From an uncultured Eisenbergiella sp. (lineage in GTDB: Bacteria > Bacillota > Clostridia > Lachnospirales > Lachnospiraceae): DNA of 33,721 bases. The position numbers and the translations under genes are program-made. Every line of letters starts with the position of its first letter. Position 1 is the first letter of the stretch. Location: assembly GCA_947626725.1 (NCBI GenBank), contig CANQTI010000003.1, forward strand, positions 1 to 33,721, read 5' to 3'. The notes under the pieces were generated by a model, which ran no database searches, was not told the DNA's origin, and saw only the letters and a program-made list of their open reading frames with translations. Shown piece by piece: positions 6,476-15,760 of this stretch.

Positions 6476-8149
6476 CTATTTATTTTTCTCTGCCAATTCC
6501 TTCATCTCTTTGGCGTTCTGGAGCACGCTTTCCGTTATCTGCGCGGCTCCGGACAGCCTTGCCAGTTCCTGTAAGCTCTCACCCTCCGACAATTTCCTGA
6601 TCGAAGTCGCCGTTCTTTCCTCCACCGCATTTTTTTCGATATAAAAATGCGTGTCCGCGGCAGCAGCGATCTGCGGAAGATGGGTAATGCAGATGATCTG
6701 ATGGCTTCCGGCCAAAAGCCCCAGCTTCTCCGAAACCTTCCATGCGGTCTTTCCGCTGATCCCGGCATCGATCTCATCAAAAATGAACGTTTTCCCGCTC
6801 TCCTGTTTCGCCGTAACGGTTTTCAGCGCCAGCATGATGCGGGACAGTTCTCCTCCGCTGGCTATGGAAGAAAGCGGTTTTACGGGTTCTCCGGGATTGG
6901 TCGAGATCAGAAACACCGCATCATCCATTCCGTCCGCCGTACAGATTTCTTTCGGCGTCAGGGCCGCTTCAAAATCCACATGCAAAAAATTCAAATCCGA
7001 AAGCGCAGCGCACAATTCCTCGGACAGGCGCTTTGCGGCGGCCCTGCGCAGCTGGCTCAGTCTGGCCGCAGCCGACCGCATTTCGGTTTCCGCCTTCTTT
7101 AAACTGGCGCGCTTTTTCTCAAGCCATGCATCCTGATTTTCCAGACGTTCCGCCTCTTCCTCCCGTTCTTTCCCATAAGAAAGAATTTCCGCAATCGTCT
7201 TCCCGTATTTATCCTTCAATCGGTTAATACAGTTTAACCGTTCCTCCGTCATTTCAAACGCGGCGCCGTCAAATTCTATTTCTGCCAAATACTCGGAAAC
7301 GCTTCGGTTGAAGTCGTTGAGCAGCGCATCCGCATCGCTCAGCAGGCTGTAAAGATCTTCCAATTTTTCATCGAAAGAAAGAACTCCTGCCAGTTCCCGC
7401 AGCGCCCTTCCGGTGGCCTCTCCTGCCCCCGCCCCGCTGTCATAACCGGTCAGGGCATGAACCGCGTTCACACATTCCGCGATTCGCCTGCCGTTTGCCA
7501 TTCTGCGATAGTCTTTTTCCAGCCTTTCGTCTTCGTGCTCCGTCAGCCCCGCACTGGCGATTTCTTCCGCCTCAAAGCGGGCGAGGGAGAGTTCTCTGCG
7601 GCGCGCTGTCTCGTCCAGCGCATTCTCCTCGATTTCACGGGCCAGCGTGCTGTAAACCCCATGGGCGCTCCTGACCTTTCTCTTCGCTTCCGCCAGTTCC
7701 GGGCCGCCATAGTCGTCCAAAATCTCCAGATGCCGTCTGGTCTGCAGAAGGATCTGGCTGTCATGCTGACCGTGAATATCAATCAATAGACCGGCCAGTT
7801 CCCTGAGAACCCGGGCGTTCACCGTTTCCCCGTTGACCCGCGACTGGCTCCGCGCCGGCATAATCCGCCGCTGCAGCACAACCGTATTGTTCTCCATGGG
7901 AATCTCCAGCGCCTCAATGGCCGCCCTTTCTTCTTCCGTAACCGAAAAGGTCAGTTCCACCAGCGCATGGTCCGCGCCGGTTCGGATCATATCCCGATCC
8001 GCCTTTGACCCCAGCGCCAGGGCCACTGAACCCAGAACGACGGATTTTCCGGCGCCGGTTTCCCCCGTCAGAACATTGAGTCCCGGCCCGAAGAAAACCT
8101 CTATTTCCCGGATCAGCGCCAGGTTTTTTACATACAAACTTTCTAACAC
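6476..8149 (-). CDS. recN: DNA repair protein RecN
   Basis: A 557-residue SMC-like ATPase involved in double-strand break repair, where it helps hold broken ends and sister DNA together. The ATPase head is split between the two ends: Walker A GETGAGKS (29-36) at the N-terminus, ABC signature SGGEL (431-435) and Walker B TFIFDEIDAG (about 453-462) near the C-terminus, with a long charged coiled coil between about 155 and 370. Length matches the family. The start is GTG at 8149 with GAGGAG just upstream. Position between argR and spoIVB is the conserved Firmicutes order. A terminator (8225-8251) stands between argR and recN, so it may have separate transcription; no LexA box was recognised. Confidence 0.95.
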   Translation of the reverse strand: MLESLYVKNLALIREIEVFFGPGLNVLTGETGAGKSVVLGSVALALGSKADRDMIRTGADHALVELTFSVTEEERAAIEALEIPMENNTVVLQRRIMPARSQSRVNGETVNARVLRELAGLLIDIHGQHDSQILLQTRRHLEILDDYGGPELAEAKRKVRSAHGVYSTLAREIEENALDETARRRELSLARFEAEEIASAGLTEHEDERLEKDYRRMANGRRIAECVNAVHALTGYDSGAGAGEATGRALRELAGVLSFDEKLEDLYSLLSDADALLNDFNRSVSEYLAEIEFDGAAFEMTEERLNCINRLKDKYGKTIAEILSYGKEREEEAERLENQDAWLEKKRASLKKAETEMRSAAARLSQLRRAAAKRLSEELCAALSDLNFLHVDFEAALTPKEICTADGMDDAVFLISTNPGEPVKPLSSIASGGELSRIMLALKTVTAKQESGKTFIFDEIDAGISGKTAWKVSEKLGLLAGSHQIICITHLPQIAAAADTHFYIEKNAVEERTATSIRKLSEGESLQELARLSGAAQITESVLQNAKEMKELAEKNK

Positions 8150-8224
8150 TTATTTCTCCTCTTTCTCCCGACGTCCAGACGGCATTGTCCATCGAAAAAC
8201 CATTCCGTATGGGACAGCCCTCTC

Positions 8225-8251
8225 AAAAAAGAGGCCCTCAAAGCCTCCTTT
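8225..8251 (-). terminator. Terminator after argR
   Basis: On the minus strand, a 9-bp stem (AAAGGAGGC with GCCTCTTTT, one G-U pair), 7-nt loop, then a run of T. It lies 15 nt after the argR stop and ends the nusB-argR transcription unit at least in part. Confidence 0.75.
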
Positions 8252-8266
8252 GCGGGAGAACGTTTC

Positions 8267-8716
8267 TCATTCCCGCAGCAGTTCCCGAAACTTATCCATC
8301 AACCTTTCCGTTTCCTCAGCGGAACGCACAGCGATCATGATCGTATCATCTCCGGCAATACAGCCGACCACTTCCTTCATCTGCAGCGCATCTATGGCCG
8401 TCGCGACAGCCATCGCCATGCCGGAAACCGTCCGCAGCACCAGAATATTCTGCGCTTTGTCCATGGAGACAAAGCCCTCCTTGAGAACCCGTATGTATTT
8501 GTCGGAAGGCGTTTCCTCCTGTTTCAGAAGCGCATACTTCTGTTTTCCCCCCGCCGCGGGGACTTTGGAAAGATGCATCTGCCGGATATCCCTGGATACC
8601 GTAGCCTGAGTGACCGCAAAGCCGGCCTCTTTTAAAAGGGCCGCCAGTTCCTCCTGCGTCTCGATTTCCATGTCGGATACCAGTTCCGCAATTTTCTGAT
8701 GTCTGCCCTGTTTCAT
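8267..8716 (-). CDS. argR: Arginine repressor ArgR/AhrC
   Basis: A 149-residue protein of the usual length. The N-terminal winged helix contains the family signature TQATVSRDIRQM (about 36-47) and the C-terminal oligomerisation and arginine-binding domain contains GCIAGDDTIMI (about 118-128), where the paired Asp residues bind arginine. The hexamer represses arginine biosynthesis and activates catabolism when arginine is abundant. It starts behind an AGGAGG sequence. It is placed between nadK and recN as in many Clostridia; no arginine genes are nearby, so it acts in trans. A Rho-independent terminator follows it. Confidence 0.95.
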   Translation of the reverse strand: MKQGRHQKIAELVSDMEIETQEELAALLKEAGFAVTQATVSRDIRQMHLSKVPAAGGKQKYALLKQEETPSDKYIRVLKEGFVSMDKAQNILVLRTVSGMAMAVATAIDALQMKEVVGCIAGDDTIMIAVRSAEETERLMDKFRELLRE

Positions 8717-8788
8717 TTTAAAATCTCATCCTCCTGCCGCCCAGCGCATACAAACGCCATCCATCTTTTCCTGCCAAACACGTGCCCT

Positions 8789-9640
8789 TCAATCGCTGAG
8801 CTTTTGGTGCAGCACATCCAGAAAGCTGGCCTCACTCAGACGGATCAGAGATGCGCTCTTTTCGCTCTTCGTGATCCGGACTTCGTCTCCTGGCAAAAGT
8901 GCCAGGTTCTGCCCGCCGTCGAAGCAAACCTCCACAGGCTGATTCTCCCTGCCTTCCCGTTCCCGGATCCGGATCACGATTTCATCTTCCGGCCGCAGGA
9001 TCACGCTTCTCGTCTGCAGGGTATGGGCGCAGATCGGCGTCAGCAGGATCAGCCTGGCCCCAGGTTCCACAATGGGGCCCCCCGCCGACATATTGTATCC
9101 GGTAGACCCGGTCGGCGTCGCTAGAATGATTCCGTCCGCGTAATATTCGCGAAGAAGAATCCCATTGACATGGATCATAAAATAGAGCATCTGCAAACGG
9201 CCGTTGCGCGTGATGGCGATATCGTTGAGAGCGCGGGCGTCCGCCAGCAGATTTCCGGCCCGAATCACCTGCCCCGACAGCATCATCCGCTCTTCTACGG
9301 CATACGCCCCCTCCAGGAGCCGGTTCAGTGCGGGCTCCAGATTGCCGCATTCCACCTCGGTCAGATACCCCAGCGTTCCCAGACGGATGCCCAGCACCGG
9401 GATCCGGCCGTCCGCCGTATCCCTGGCAGTGTTGATCATCGTTCCATCGCCGCCCAGCACCAGAATGGCATCTGCCCTCTCCTTCCGTTCCCGCAGTATG
9501 GTCCGCCACGTCTCTTTGGAGATTTCGCCCGCATATACGCTGCAGGTGCATCCAAAGCGCTCCAGATATCCGCGTATCCTCTCCGTCCAGACGAACTGAG
9601 GATCCTTCAATTTATTGGTAACGATCAGGAAATGCTTCAT
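8789..9640 (-). CDS. nadK: NAD kinase
   Basis: A 283-residue NAD kinase, which phosphorylates NAD+ to NADP+. Motifs: GGDGTMINTARD (about 64-75), containing the catalytic Asp of the GGDG loop; NDIAITR (about 138-144); and the NAD-binding TPTGSTGYNMSAGGP stretch (about 171-185). Its ATG overlaps the tlyA stop codon by four bases (ATGA), so the two are translationally coupled. The tlyA-nadK-argR-recN run is the standard clostridial order. Confidence 0.95.
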   Translation of the reverse strand: MKHFLIVTNKLKDPQFVWTERIRGYLERFGCTCSVYAGEISKETWRTILRERKERADAILVLGGDGTMINTARDTADGRIPVLGIRLGTLGYLTEVECGNLEPALNRLLEGAYAVEERMMLSGQVIRAGNLLADARALNDIAITRNGRLQMLYFMIHVNGILLREYYADGIILATPTGSTGYNMSAGGPIVEPGARLILLTPICAHTLQTRSVILRPEDEIVIRIREREGRENQPVEVCFDGGQNLALLPGDEVRITKSEKSASLIRLSEASFLDVLHQKLSD

Positions 9641-10548
9641 ATCGGTTCTCCTACGTTCGCCCTTCGCAGCGTTCTGCCTGCTGCCTCCACGGTCTGCCCG
9701 ATCAATGCCAGCATCTTCGGCCGGCAGGAGGGACCTTCTTTCGACGCCAGAAGATCCGCCAGCCGTTTTTCGACCTCCTGTTCCGAGGCGGGCAAAGCAT
9801 GTTCCGCTGCCGATTCCGCCTTTTCCAGACAGATCAGATACTCCGTATTTCCCTCCGCGCCTCTGATGGGAGAAAAAGTCAGGCCGATCACCAAAAAGCC
9901 CGTCAGAGCCGCAAGATCGACGATCTTTTTCAGAACATTCCGATGGACAGAGGGCTCCTTTACCACGCCCTTTTTCCCCACATGTTCCCGTCCGGCCTCA
10001 AACTGAGGCTTGACCAGACAAACCATTTTCCCTCCCGGTTTTAAAAACCGCCGGGCCGGAACCAGGATCTTTGCCAGGGAAATAAAGGAGACGTCCACAG
10101 AGATAAAATCGACTTCTTCCGGGATCTCGGTCCCGGTCAAATACCGAAAGTTGATCCCTTCCATACAGATGACCCTCGGATCCTCCCGAAGCTTTTCGGC
10201 CAGCTGTCCGTGTCCCACATCCACCGCGTAGACCTTCGCCGCGCCGCGCTGCAGCATACAGTCCGTAAAACCGCCGGTGGACGCTCCGATATCCATGCAT
10301 ACGTTTCCCCGCAGCATCAGTGAAAAAGCCCCCAACGCCTTTTCCAGCTTCAGCCCTCCCCGACTCACGTACGGCAGAGAGACATCCCCCATCTCGATCC
10401 GCACCGTATCCGCTTCATACAGTGCGCCGGGCCTGTCCGCCCTTTTTCCGTCCGCGAAAACCGCACCGGATCTGACGGCATCCTTTGCTTTTTCTCTGGA
10501 AGGAGCGAGCCCGCGCCTTACCAGCAGCACGTCCAAACGCTCCTTCAT
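9637..10548 (-). CDS. tlyA: TlyA-family rRNA methyltransferase
   Basis: A 303-residue protein with an N-terminal S4 RNA-binding domain (about 3-60, RLDVLLVRRGLAPSREKAK) and an FtsJ-like Rossmann methyltransferase domain with the SAM motif DIGASTGGFTDC (about 86-97) and VKPQFE (about 184-189). TlyA in Mycobacterium 2'-O-methylates 16S and 23S rRNA cytidines; the Bacillus homologue is YqxC, whose target is less certain. It overlaps dxs upstream and nadK downstream by four bases each. After about residue 250 the sequence matches the tail often present in clostridial members. Confidence 0.9.
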   Translation of the reverse strand: MKERLDVLLVRRGLAPSREKAKDAVRSGAVFADGKRADRPGALYEADTVRIEMGDVSLPYVSRGGLKLEKALGAFSLMLRGNVCMDIGASTGGFTDCMLQRGAAKVYAVDVGHGQLAEKLREDPRVICMEGINFRYLTGTEIPEEVDFISVDVSFISLAKILVPARRFLKPGGKMVCLVKPQFEAGREHVGKKGVVKEPSVHRNVLKKIVDLAALTGFLVIGLTFSPIRGAEGNTEYLICLEKAESAAEHALPASEQEVEKRLADLLASKEGPSCRPKMLALIGQTVEAAGRTLRRANVGEPI

Positions 10549-12401
10549 GCCAATTCCCTGTTGATTTTTTTCAAAATAGACTGTTTGTCTATGCCGATTT
10601 CCTGCTTGAGGATCTCCACATTGCCGTGTTCCACATATTCATCCGGAATGTGAATGGACAGGATTCGAACCGGCAGCCGTTCTTCGTCCGCCAGAGCCCG
10701 CACCTTTTCCCCGAGACCGCCGCTGGCCACATTCTCTTCCATGGTCACGATCAGAGCATGGTTTTGGGACAGGCGCCGAATCATCTCTTCATCCAAAGGC
10801 TTCGCGAACCGGGCATTCACCAGCGTACAGGCGCGTCCCTGCTCCTTCAGAGCCTCCCGCACCCCCAGCGCGGTTTCCACCATACTGCCCAGCGCGAAAA
10901 TAGCGATGCCGTTTTCCTCATAGAGCATTTCGCTCTTTCCCATTTCAATGGGCGCGCGCATCTGCGCCAGTCCGTCGAAGGCTTCTCCCCTGGGATACCG
11001 AATCGCGATCGGTCCCTTGAAATCGTAAGCGAACTTCATCATATCGGAAAGCTCCCATTTGTTCTTAGGAGCCAGGATATGCATATTGGGAATGGAAGAA
11101 AGATAGGACAGATCGAAAATGCCCTGGTGCGTCTCCCCGTCGCTTCCCACCAGCCCGGCCCTGTCTATGGCCAAAATCACAGGCAGATTCTGCAGGCAGA
11201 CATCGTGAAGAATCTGATCGTAGGCCCTCTGCAGGAAAGAAGAGTAGATCGCCACCACAGGATGCAGACCCCCAACCGCCAGCCCGGCCGCAAAGGTCAC
11301 GGCATGCTCTTCCGCGATCCCTACGTCAAAAAAGCGCTCCGGATATACACTTCGAAACCGCTTCAGTCCCGTACCGTCCGCCATGGCCGCCGTGATCGCC
11401 ACCACATCCTCGTGCCTGGCACCCAGTTTCACCATGACCGTGGAAAATACATCCGTATAATTTGCCTTCGTCTTTTTCTTCAAAGGCACGCCCGTCGCGA
11501 CATCGAAAGGCTCCGCGCCATGAAAACGGGCGGGATGCTTTTCGGCCGGTCCGTATCCTTTTCCCTTCTGCGTCATCACATGGATCAACACACAGTTCTT
11601 GCGCCGTTTCGCTTCTTTTATGACGCGTACCAGTCCCTTCACATCGTGCCCATCCACCGGCCCCAGATAGGTGATGCCGATATCTTCAAACCACATGCCC
11701 GGAATCACCAGCTGTTTCAGACTGTTCTTGGCACGGCGGACGCCGGTGACCACCCCGTCCCCGTATTTCGTCTTCCGGATGGCGTTGTAAATGCTGTCCT
11801 TCACATCCAGGTATGCGCTGGACGTACGGATATTGTTCAGATACTTGGACACGCCTCCCACGTTCTCAGAGATAGACATATTGTTGTCATTGAGAATAAT
11901 GATGAAATTCGTCTCCATCCGGGCCGCGTTGTTCAGCGCCTCATATGCCATGCCGCCGGTGAGCGCGCCGTCCCCGATGACGGACACGATCGTATTGGTG
12001 CCCTTCACGATATCCCTGGCCCGGACCAACCCCAGCCCGGCGGAAAGAGAAGTGGAACTGTGCCCCGTATCAAAACAGTCACAGTCGCTCTCCTTGCGTT
12101 TCGGGAAGCCGCTCATACCGCCATATTTGCGAAGATTCTCAAACCCTTCCCGTCGTCCGGTCAAAAGCTTATGGGTATAAGACTGGTGCCCCACATCCCA
12201 CACGATCTTGTCCTCGGGAAGATTCAGAGCCAAATGCAGAGCCATTGTCAGCTCTACCGCTCCCAGATTGGAGCCCAGATGCCCCCCGGTATGGCTGATC
12301 TTCTCGATCAAAAACTGCCGGATTTCTTCGGCCAGCTGCGGATAGTCCTTCGGCGCTATTTTCTTGATATCGTTTGTCTGTTGTATCTGATCCAGCAGCA
12401 T
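10545..12401 (-). CDS. dxs: 1-deoxy-D-xylulose-5-phosphate synthase
   Basis: A 618-residue thiamine-diphosphate enzyme condensing pyruvate and glyceraldehyde 3-phosphate to DXP, first step of the MEP isoprenoid pathway. Motifs: SHTGGHLGSNLG (about 36-47), the ThDP/Mg motif GDGALTGGMAYEALNNAA (about 142-159), and the pyrimidine-domain region RFFDVGIAEEHAVTFAAGLA, which contains the catalytic Glu. Full length for the family. The start follows AAAGGAGG. It lies 12 nt downstream of ispA, which uses products of the same pathway, and overlaps tlyA. Confidence 0.97.
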   Translation of the reverse strand: MLLDQIQQTNDIKKIAPKDYPQLAEEIRQFLIEKISHTGGHLGSNLGAVELTMALHLALNLPEDKIVWDVGHQSYTHKLLTGRREGFENLRKYGGMSGFPKRKESDCDCFDTGHSSTSLSAGLGLVRARDIVKGTNTIVSVIGDGALTGGMAYEALNNAARMETNFIIILNDNNMSISENVGGVSKYLNNIRTSSAYLDVKDSIYNAIRKTKYGDGVVTGVRRAKNSLKQLVIPGMWFEDIGITYLGPVDGHDVKGLVRVIKEAKRRKNCVLIHVMTQKGKGYGPAEKHPARFHGAEPFDVATGVPLKKKTKANYTDVFSTVMVKLGARHEDVVAITAAMADGTGLKRFRSVYPERFFDVGIAEEHAVTFAAGLAVGGLHPVVAIYSSFLQRAYDQILHDVCLQNLPVILAIDRAGLVGSDGETHQGIFDLSYLSSIPNMHILAPKNKWELSDMMKFAYDFKGPIAIRYPRGEAFDGLAQMRAPIEMGKSEMLYEENGIAIFALGSMVETALGVREALKEQGRACTLVNARFAKPLDEEMIRRLSQNHALIVTMEENVASGGLGEKVRALADEERLPVRILSIHIPDEYVEHGNVEILKQEIGIDKQSILKKINRELA

Positions 12402-12413
12402 GGCTGCCTCCTT

Positions 12414-13355
12414 TTACTTTTCACGGGTGATCAGGCGCTCCACCAGTGTTTCCAGGAAAAGATCGCGCGCCCCAAAGGAACGCAGGATATCCAGCGCCTC
12501 TCTGGACAGCCTGTCCACTTCCATTCTGGACTTTTCCAGTCCATTCAGACGCACATACGTGACCTTATTGTTCTTCTCATCGCTGCCCACAGGCTTTCCC
12601 AGCGTCTCCGTGGTGCTGACTACATCCAGGATGTCATCCTGAATCTGAAAAGCGATGCCGATGCTCCGTGCAGCCTGTTCCATGCACGCCACCGTTTCCG
12701 CATCCGCTCCTGCCAGGATCGCGCCGATCATCATGGCCGCTTCGATCAGCGCAGCTGTTTTATTCTGATGGATATAGAGAAGCAGCTCTTCCGTCACCGC
12801 CCCAGACGGCAGCTTCTCCGCTTCCACATCCGCACACTGGCCGCCGATCATTCCGAAAACGCCGGCTTTTTTCGCCAGCACCTGCATCGCCCGCGCCGCA
12901 GCACGAAAACGTTTCCCGCTCTCTTCCGGGGGAAGCGCTTCTCCCTTTTCTCCCGTCCCTGCGAAATCAAAGGCCCTGGCTGCCGTTTCGAACGCACAGT
13001 TGAGCAGACCGTCCCCTGCCAGCACGGCCATGCCGTCCCCGTACACGCACCAGGTGGTTTTCCTGCCTCTCCTGTATTCGTCGTTATCCATCGCCGGGAG
13101 ATCGTCATGTACCAGGGAATAGTTGTGTATCATCTCCAGGGCGGCCATAAAAGGCTCCACAAAGGTGCCTTTCCCGCCGAAAAGCGTATAACATTCATAC
13201 ATCAGCACCGGACGCAGCCGTTTGCCGCCTGACATGGCGCTGTAGCGCATGGCTTCCAGAACGGTACCTGCAGGCCCCTCCGCCTTTGGCAGATAGGCCG
13301 CCAGAACGCGCTCCGCCTCCGCGCTCCGTTTGGCCAGGGTTTCCTCAAAACTCAT
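12414..13355 (-). CDS. ispA: Farnesyl diphosphate synthase / polyprenyl synthetase
   Basis: A 313-residue all-helical trans-isoprenyl diphosphate synthase. The two aspartate-rich Mg-binding motifs are present: DDLPAMDND (first, about 84-92), and QIQDDILDVV (second, about 216-225). GGKRLRP precedes the first. The residues ahead of the first motif and the IspA-type spacing point to short-chain (C15) product, normally farnesyl diphosphate, from IPP and DMAPP. It overlaps the end of xseB by 11 nt and precedes dxs, as in Bacillus (yqiD). Confidence 0.93.
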   Translation of the reverse strand: MSFEETLAKRSAEAERVLAAYLPKAEGPAGTVLEAMRYSAMSGGKRLRPVLMYECYTLFGGKGTFVEPFMAALEMIHNYSLVHDDLPAMDNDEYRRGRKTTWCVYGDGMAVLAGDGLLNCAFETAARAFDFAGTGEKGEALPPEESGKRFRAAARAMQVLAKKAGVFGMIGGQCADVEAEKLPSGAVTEELLLYIHQNKTAALIEAAMMIGAILAGADAETVACMEQAARSIGIAFQIQDDILDVVSTTETLGKPVGSDEKNNKVTYVRLNGLEKSRMEVDRLSREALDILRSFGARDLFLETLVERLITREK

Positions 13356-13560
13356 CCAGCTTTCCCTCCCCGTTGATCACCAGCACCTTCTTCTCCACTG
13401 CGTCGATGCCGTCATTACAGTATTTTAAAAGCTGCATGCCCTGCTGATAAAGCTGAAAGGACTCCTCCAGAGAGATGTTTTCGTCCTCCAGCGACTTCAT
13501 CACCTCATTCAGCTTCGCGAACGCTTCGTCCATTGTCATCCATTCTTCATCCATTGCCAT
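13345..13560 (-). CDS. xseB: Exodeoxyribonuclease VII small subunit
   Basis: A 71-residue XseB protein, which binds XseA to form exonuclease VII, a single-strand-specific nuclease. The family core is clear: FAKLNEVMKSLEDENISLEES followed by FQLYQQGMQLLKYCN (split here), about 14-50. The start is ambiguous: ATGs at 13560, 13554 and 13539 are in frame. The first two best fit the AAGGAAGA sequence just upstream, and the coding region then overlaps the xseA end by about 25 nt. It overlaps ispA downstream. Confidence 0.92.
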   Translation of the reverse strand: MAMDEEWMTMDEAFAKLNEVMKSLEDENISLEESFQLYQQGMQLLKYCNDGIDAVEKKVLVINGEGKLDEF

Positions 13561-14753
13561 TCTTCCTTTTTCTTCACTTCCGCCAGGATCCGGCCATTTT
13601 TCACATGGATCGTCAGAAGATCCCCCGTTTCCACCCGATGCACGTCTGTCACCGTACGCCCTGCCGCATCTGCCACATGGGAAAATCCCTGGCTCAGCTT
13701 CTCCGCGGGAGACAGCCCCTTTATGCGTTCCGCCGCCACCGCCAGCCGATGGCGTTCCGCCATAAGCCGGTCTTTCATCCGTTCTTTCAGCCGTTCTTCC
13801 AGCTTGCCAAGCTCACTGCGTTTTTCCCGGATCTTTCCGGCCGGACTCAGATACTGCAGTTTCACACCCAGCCGTTTCAGACGCATCCGGTCCCAGTCCA
13901 CTTTTCGGCGCATTCTGACCCGCAGCCCTTCTGACAGATCCGCCAACCGTTCCCGGAACTGTTCATAATCAAAAACAGCCAGCTCCGTCCCTGCTGACGG
14001 CGTAGGCGCCCGCAGATCTGCCACGAAATCGGCAATCGTGAAATCCGTTTCATGCCCCACCGCGGAAATGATCGGAACACTGCAGTCGAAAATGGCCTGC
14101 GCCACAATCTCTTCATTGAAAGCCCAAAGATCCTCAATGACACCGCCGCCCCGGCCAACGATCATAACGTCCACATTCAGCCGTTCCAGCGCGCGGATCC
14201 CGTTTACGATGCTCTCCGCGGCCTGCGGCCCCTGCACGATGGCCGGATAGAGGATGATCTGGACATATGGATTCCTGCGCGCGGTGATATTGATGATATC
14301 CCGCACAGCCGCTCCGGTCGGCGCCGTGACGACTCCCAGCGTCCGGATATATTTGGGAATCGGCTTCTTATATTCCGGTGCGAACATTCCCCGTTCAGAC
14401 AGATCGCGTTTGAGCTGTTCGAACCGTTCATAGAGGAACCCCGCCCCGGCCAGCACAATCTCCTGGGCGTAAAGCTGGTATCTCCCGTCCCTCTCAAAGA
14501 CATCGATACGGCCTGTGATGATGACCTGCTGCCCTTCCTGAAGGCGGAAATTCAGTCCCTTCCTATCGCGGACGAACATGACACAGGGCATCATCCCCTT
14601 CTCGTCCTTCAGGGTAAAATAAATGTGTCCGGAGGTGTGATACTTACAGTTGCTCACCTCCCCCTTTACCATCAGAGAACGCAGCAGGAAATCCTGGGTA
14701 AACATATTTTTGATATAGGCATTTACCTGGCCTACTGTATATACGTTTTTCAT
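13536..14753 (-). CDS. xseA: Exodeoxyribonuclease VII large subunit
   Basis: A 405-residue protein with an N-terminal OB-fold (VYTVGQVNAYIKNMF, ISNCKYHTSGHIYFTLKD-like stretch up to about 100) and the catalytic exonuclease VII domain, including VVTAPTGAAVRDI (about 136-148), GRGGGVIEDLWAFN (about 200-213) and SAVGHETDFTIADFVADLRAPTPS-type sequence (about 229-252, quoted only to locate it in part: GHETDFTIADFVAD). The C-terminus is coiled coil, where several XseB copies bind. It lies 17 nt after nusB. folD, found between nusB and xseA in Bacillus, is missing. Confidence 0.96.
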   Translation of the reverse strand: MKNVYTVGQVNAYIKNMFTQDFLLRSLMVKGEVSNCKYHTSGHIYFTLKDEKGMMPCVMFVRDRKGLNFRLQEGQQVIITGRIDVFERDGRYQLYAQEIVLAGAGFLYERFEQLKRDLSERGMFAPEYKKPIPKYIRTLGVVTAPTGAAVRDIINITARRNPYVQIILYPAIVQGPQAAESIVNGIRALERLNVDVMIVGRGGGVIEDLWAFNEEIVAQAIFDCSVPIISAVGHETDFTIADFVADLRAPTPSAGTELAVFDYEQFRERLADLSEGLRVRMRRKVDWDRMRLKRLGVKLQYLSPAGKIREKRSELGKLEERLKERMKDRLMAERHRLAVAAERIKGLSPAEKLSQGFSHVADAAGRTVTDVHRVETGDLLTIHVKNGRILAEVKKKEEWQWMKNG

Positions 14754-14770
14754 AGATCCCCTGTTTTCCG

Positions 14771-15169
14771 TCAGGCGAACTTCGCGAGGACACCGTTCAC
14801 AAAACCGGATGATCCGTCCTGCCCGAATTTCTTGGCCAACTCCACCGCTTCATTGATGGCCACGCCCGTCGGCACATCCTCATCAAAACGGATCTCATAA
14901 ACAGCCAGCCGAAGGATCGTCAGATCCACTTTCCCCATCCGTCCCGTGCTCCAGCCCACGGCCGTCTCGTTGATCATGCCGTCAATCTGATCCAGCAGCG
15001 CGGAAATCTTCTCATATTTCCCCTGAATATACGCTCTGTCCTTTTCGGAAATCGCAATTTCTCCGTCGTCAAAAAACAGTTCACACTGTCCAGGCATGTC
15101 ATCCTTTGCATTGAATTCCACACGAAACAGGAGCTTGAAAACCTGTTCCCTCAGCTCTCTTCTGTTCAT
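14771..15169 (-). CDS. nusB: Transcription antitermination protein NusB
   Basis: A 132-residue all-helical NusB protein. Together with NusE (S10) it binds boxA RNA in rRNA leaders and prevents premature termination. The N-terminus [19 protein letters not shown] contains the Arg-rich RNA-binding helix, and the C-terminus carries the family signature [19 protein letters not shown] (about 99-117) and [12 protein letters not shown]. The start at 15169 is chosen because GGGAGGG lies just upstream and family homology begins there; an upstream in-frame ATG at 15214 would add 15 unrelated residues. Confidence 0.95.
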   Translation of the reverse strand: MNRRELREQVFKLLFRVEFNAKDDMPGQCELFFDDGEIAISEKDRAYIQGKYEKISALLDQIDGMINETAVGWSTGRMGKVDLTILRLAVYEIRFDEDVPTGVAINEAVELAKKFGQDGSSGFVNGVLAKFA

Positions 15170-15288
15170 CAGCCCTCCCTCACGGCCAAACGGCGCACAG
15201 ACATCCCACAGCACCGGCTATCCTTATGGACACAGGAAATTCCCGCAGCACGCTCCATGCGCAGCAGCAGGAAGTCCCCAACGTCCTG

Positions 15289-15675
15289 TCATTTTCCGGA
15301 ATTCATATTGATGCCCGTAATTCGAATATTCACATCCGTCACATTTAATCCGGTCATATTTTCAATGGCATTTTTCACGCGTTCCTGCACTTTCTGGCTG
15401 GTTCCCGGGATATTGTAGCCATATTCCATCAAAACTGCCAGTTCCACTTTCACATTCGAGCCCTGCACGTCCACACGGACGCCCCTGGTAAGATTTTTCA
15501 TGCCCACCTTACTCATCAGCTCGTTGGTAATATTGCCGACCATGGAAGATACCCCATCCACTTCCGTCGCTGCCAGCGATGCGATCATGGCCACCACTTC
15601 GTCCGCGATCCGCACGGAACCGATATTCTCATCCTCCTGAAGCACATAGGTGTTGGTACTGGTTTCTTTTTCCAT
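15289..15675 (-). CDS. Asp23/Gls24-family protein (YqhY-like)
   Basis: A 128-residue Asp23/Gls24 domain protein. Family features: GSVRIADEVVAMIASLAATE (19-38), VDGVSSM, then the C-terminal VQERVKNAIENMTGLNVTDV region (split across 96-115). In Bacillus the homologue in this locus is YqhY, linked genetically to acetyl-CoA carboxylase; the accBC genes that normally precede it are absent here. It begins behind AAAGGAGG and is the first gene of the operon running to argR, with its own promoter at 15702-15730. Molecular function is not established for the family. Confidence 0.93.
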   Translation of the reverse strand: MEKETSTNTYVLQEDENIGSVRIADEVVAMIASLAATEVDGVSSMVGNITNELMSKVGMKNLTRGVRVDVQGSNVKVELAVLMEYGYNIPGTSQKVQERVKNAIENMTGLNVTDVNIRITGINMNSGK

Positions 15676-15701
15676 TTTAATCCTCCTTTGCTTTCCGCTC
15701 T

Positions 15702-15730
15702 ATTATAACAAAATACACTACATTTGCACA
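15702..15730 (-). promoter_or_regulatory. Promoter of the asp23-nusB-to-argR operon
   Basis: On the minus strand, TGTGCA (15730-15725), a 17-nt spacer and TATAAT (15707-15702) with a TG extension. The -35 is weak, the -10 strong. It sits between the transglutaminase-like gene and the asp23-family gene. Confidence 0.65.
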
Positions 15731-15760
15731 GCCTTTTTTAAACGATAATCTGCGCCGCGT

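Noticed and set aside
10485-13232. A 915-codon plus-strand open frame antisense to dxs and ispA
   Set aside because: It lies opposite two clear enzyme genes with intact motifs; the translation is rich in His, Arg and Gln without domains, typical of the antisense frame of GC-rich genes.
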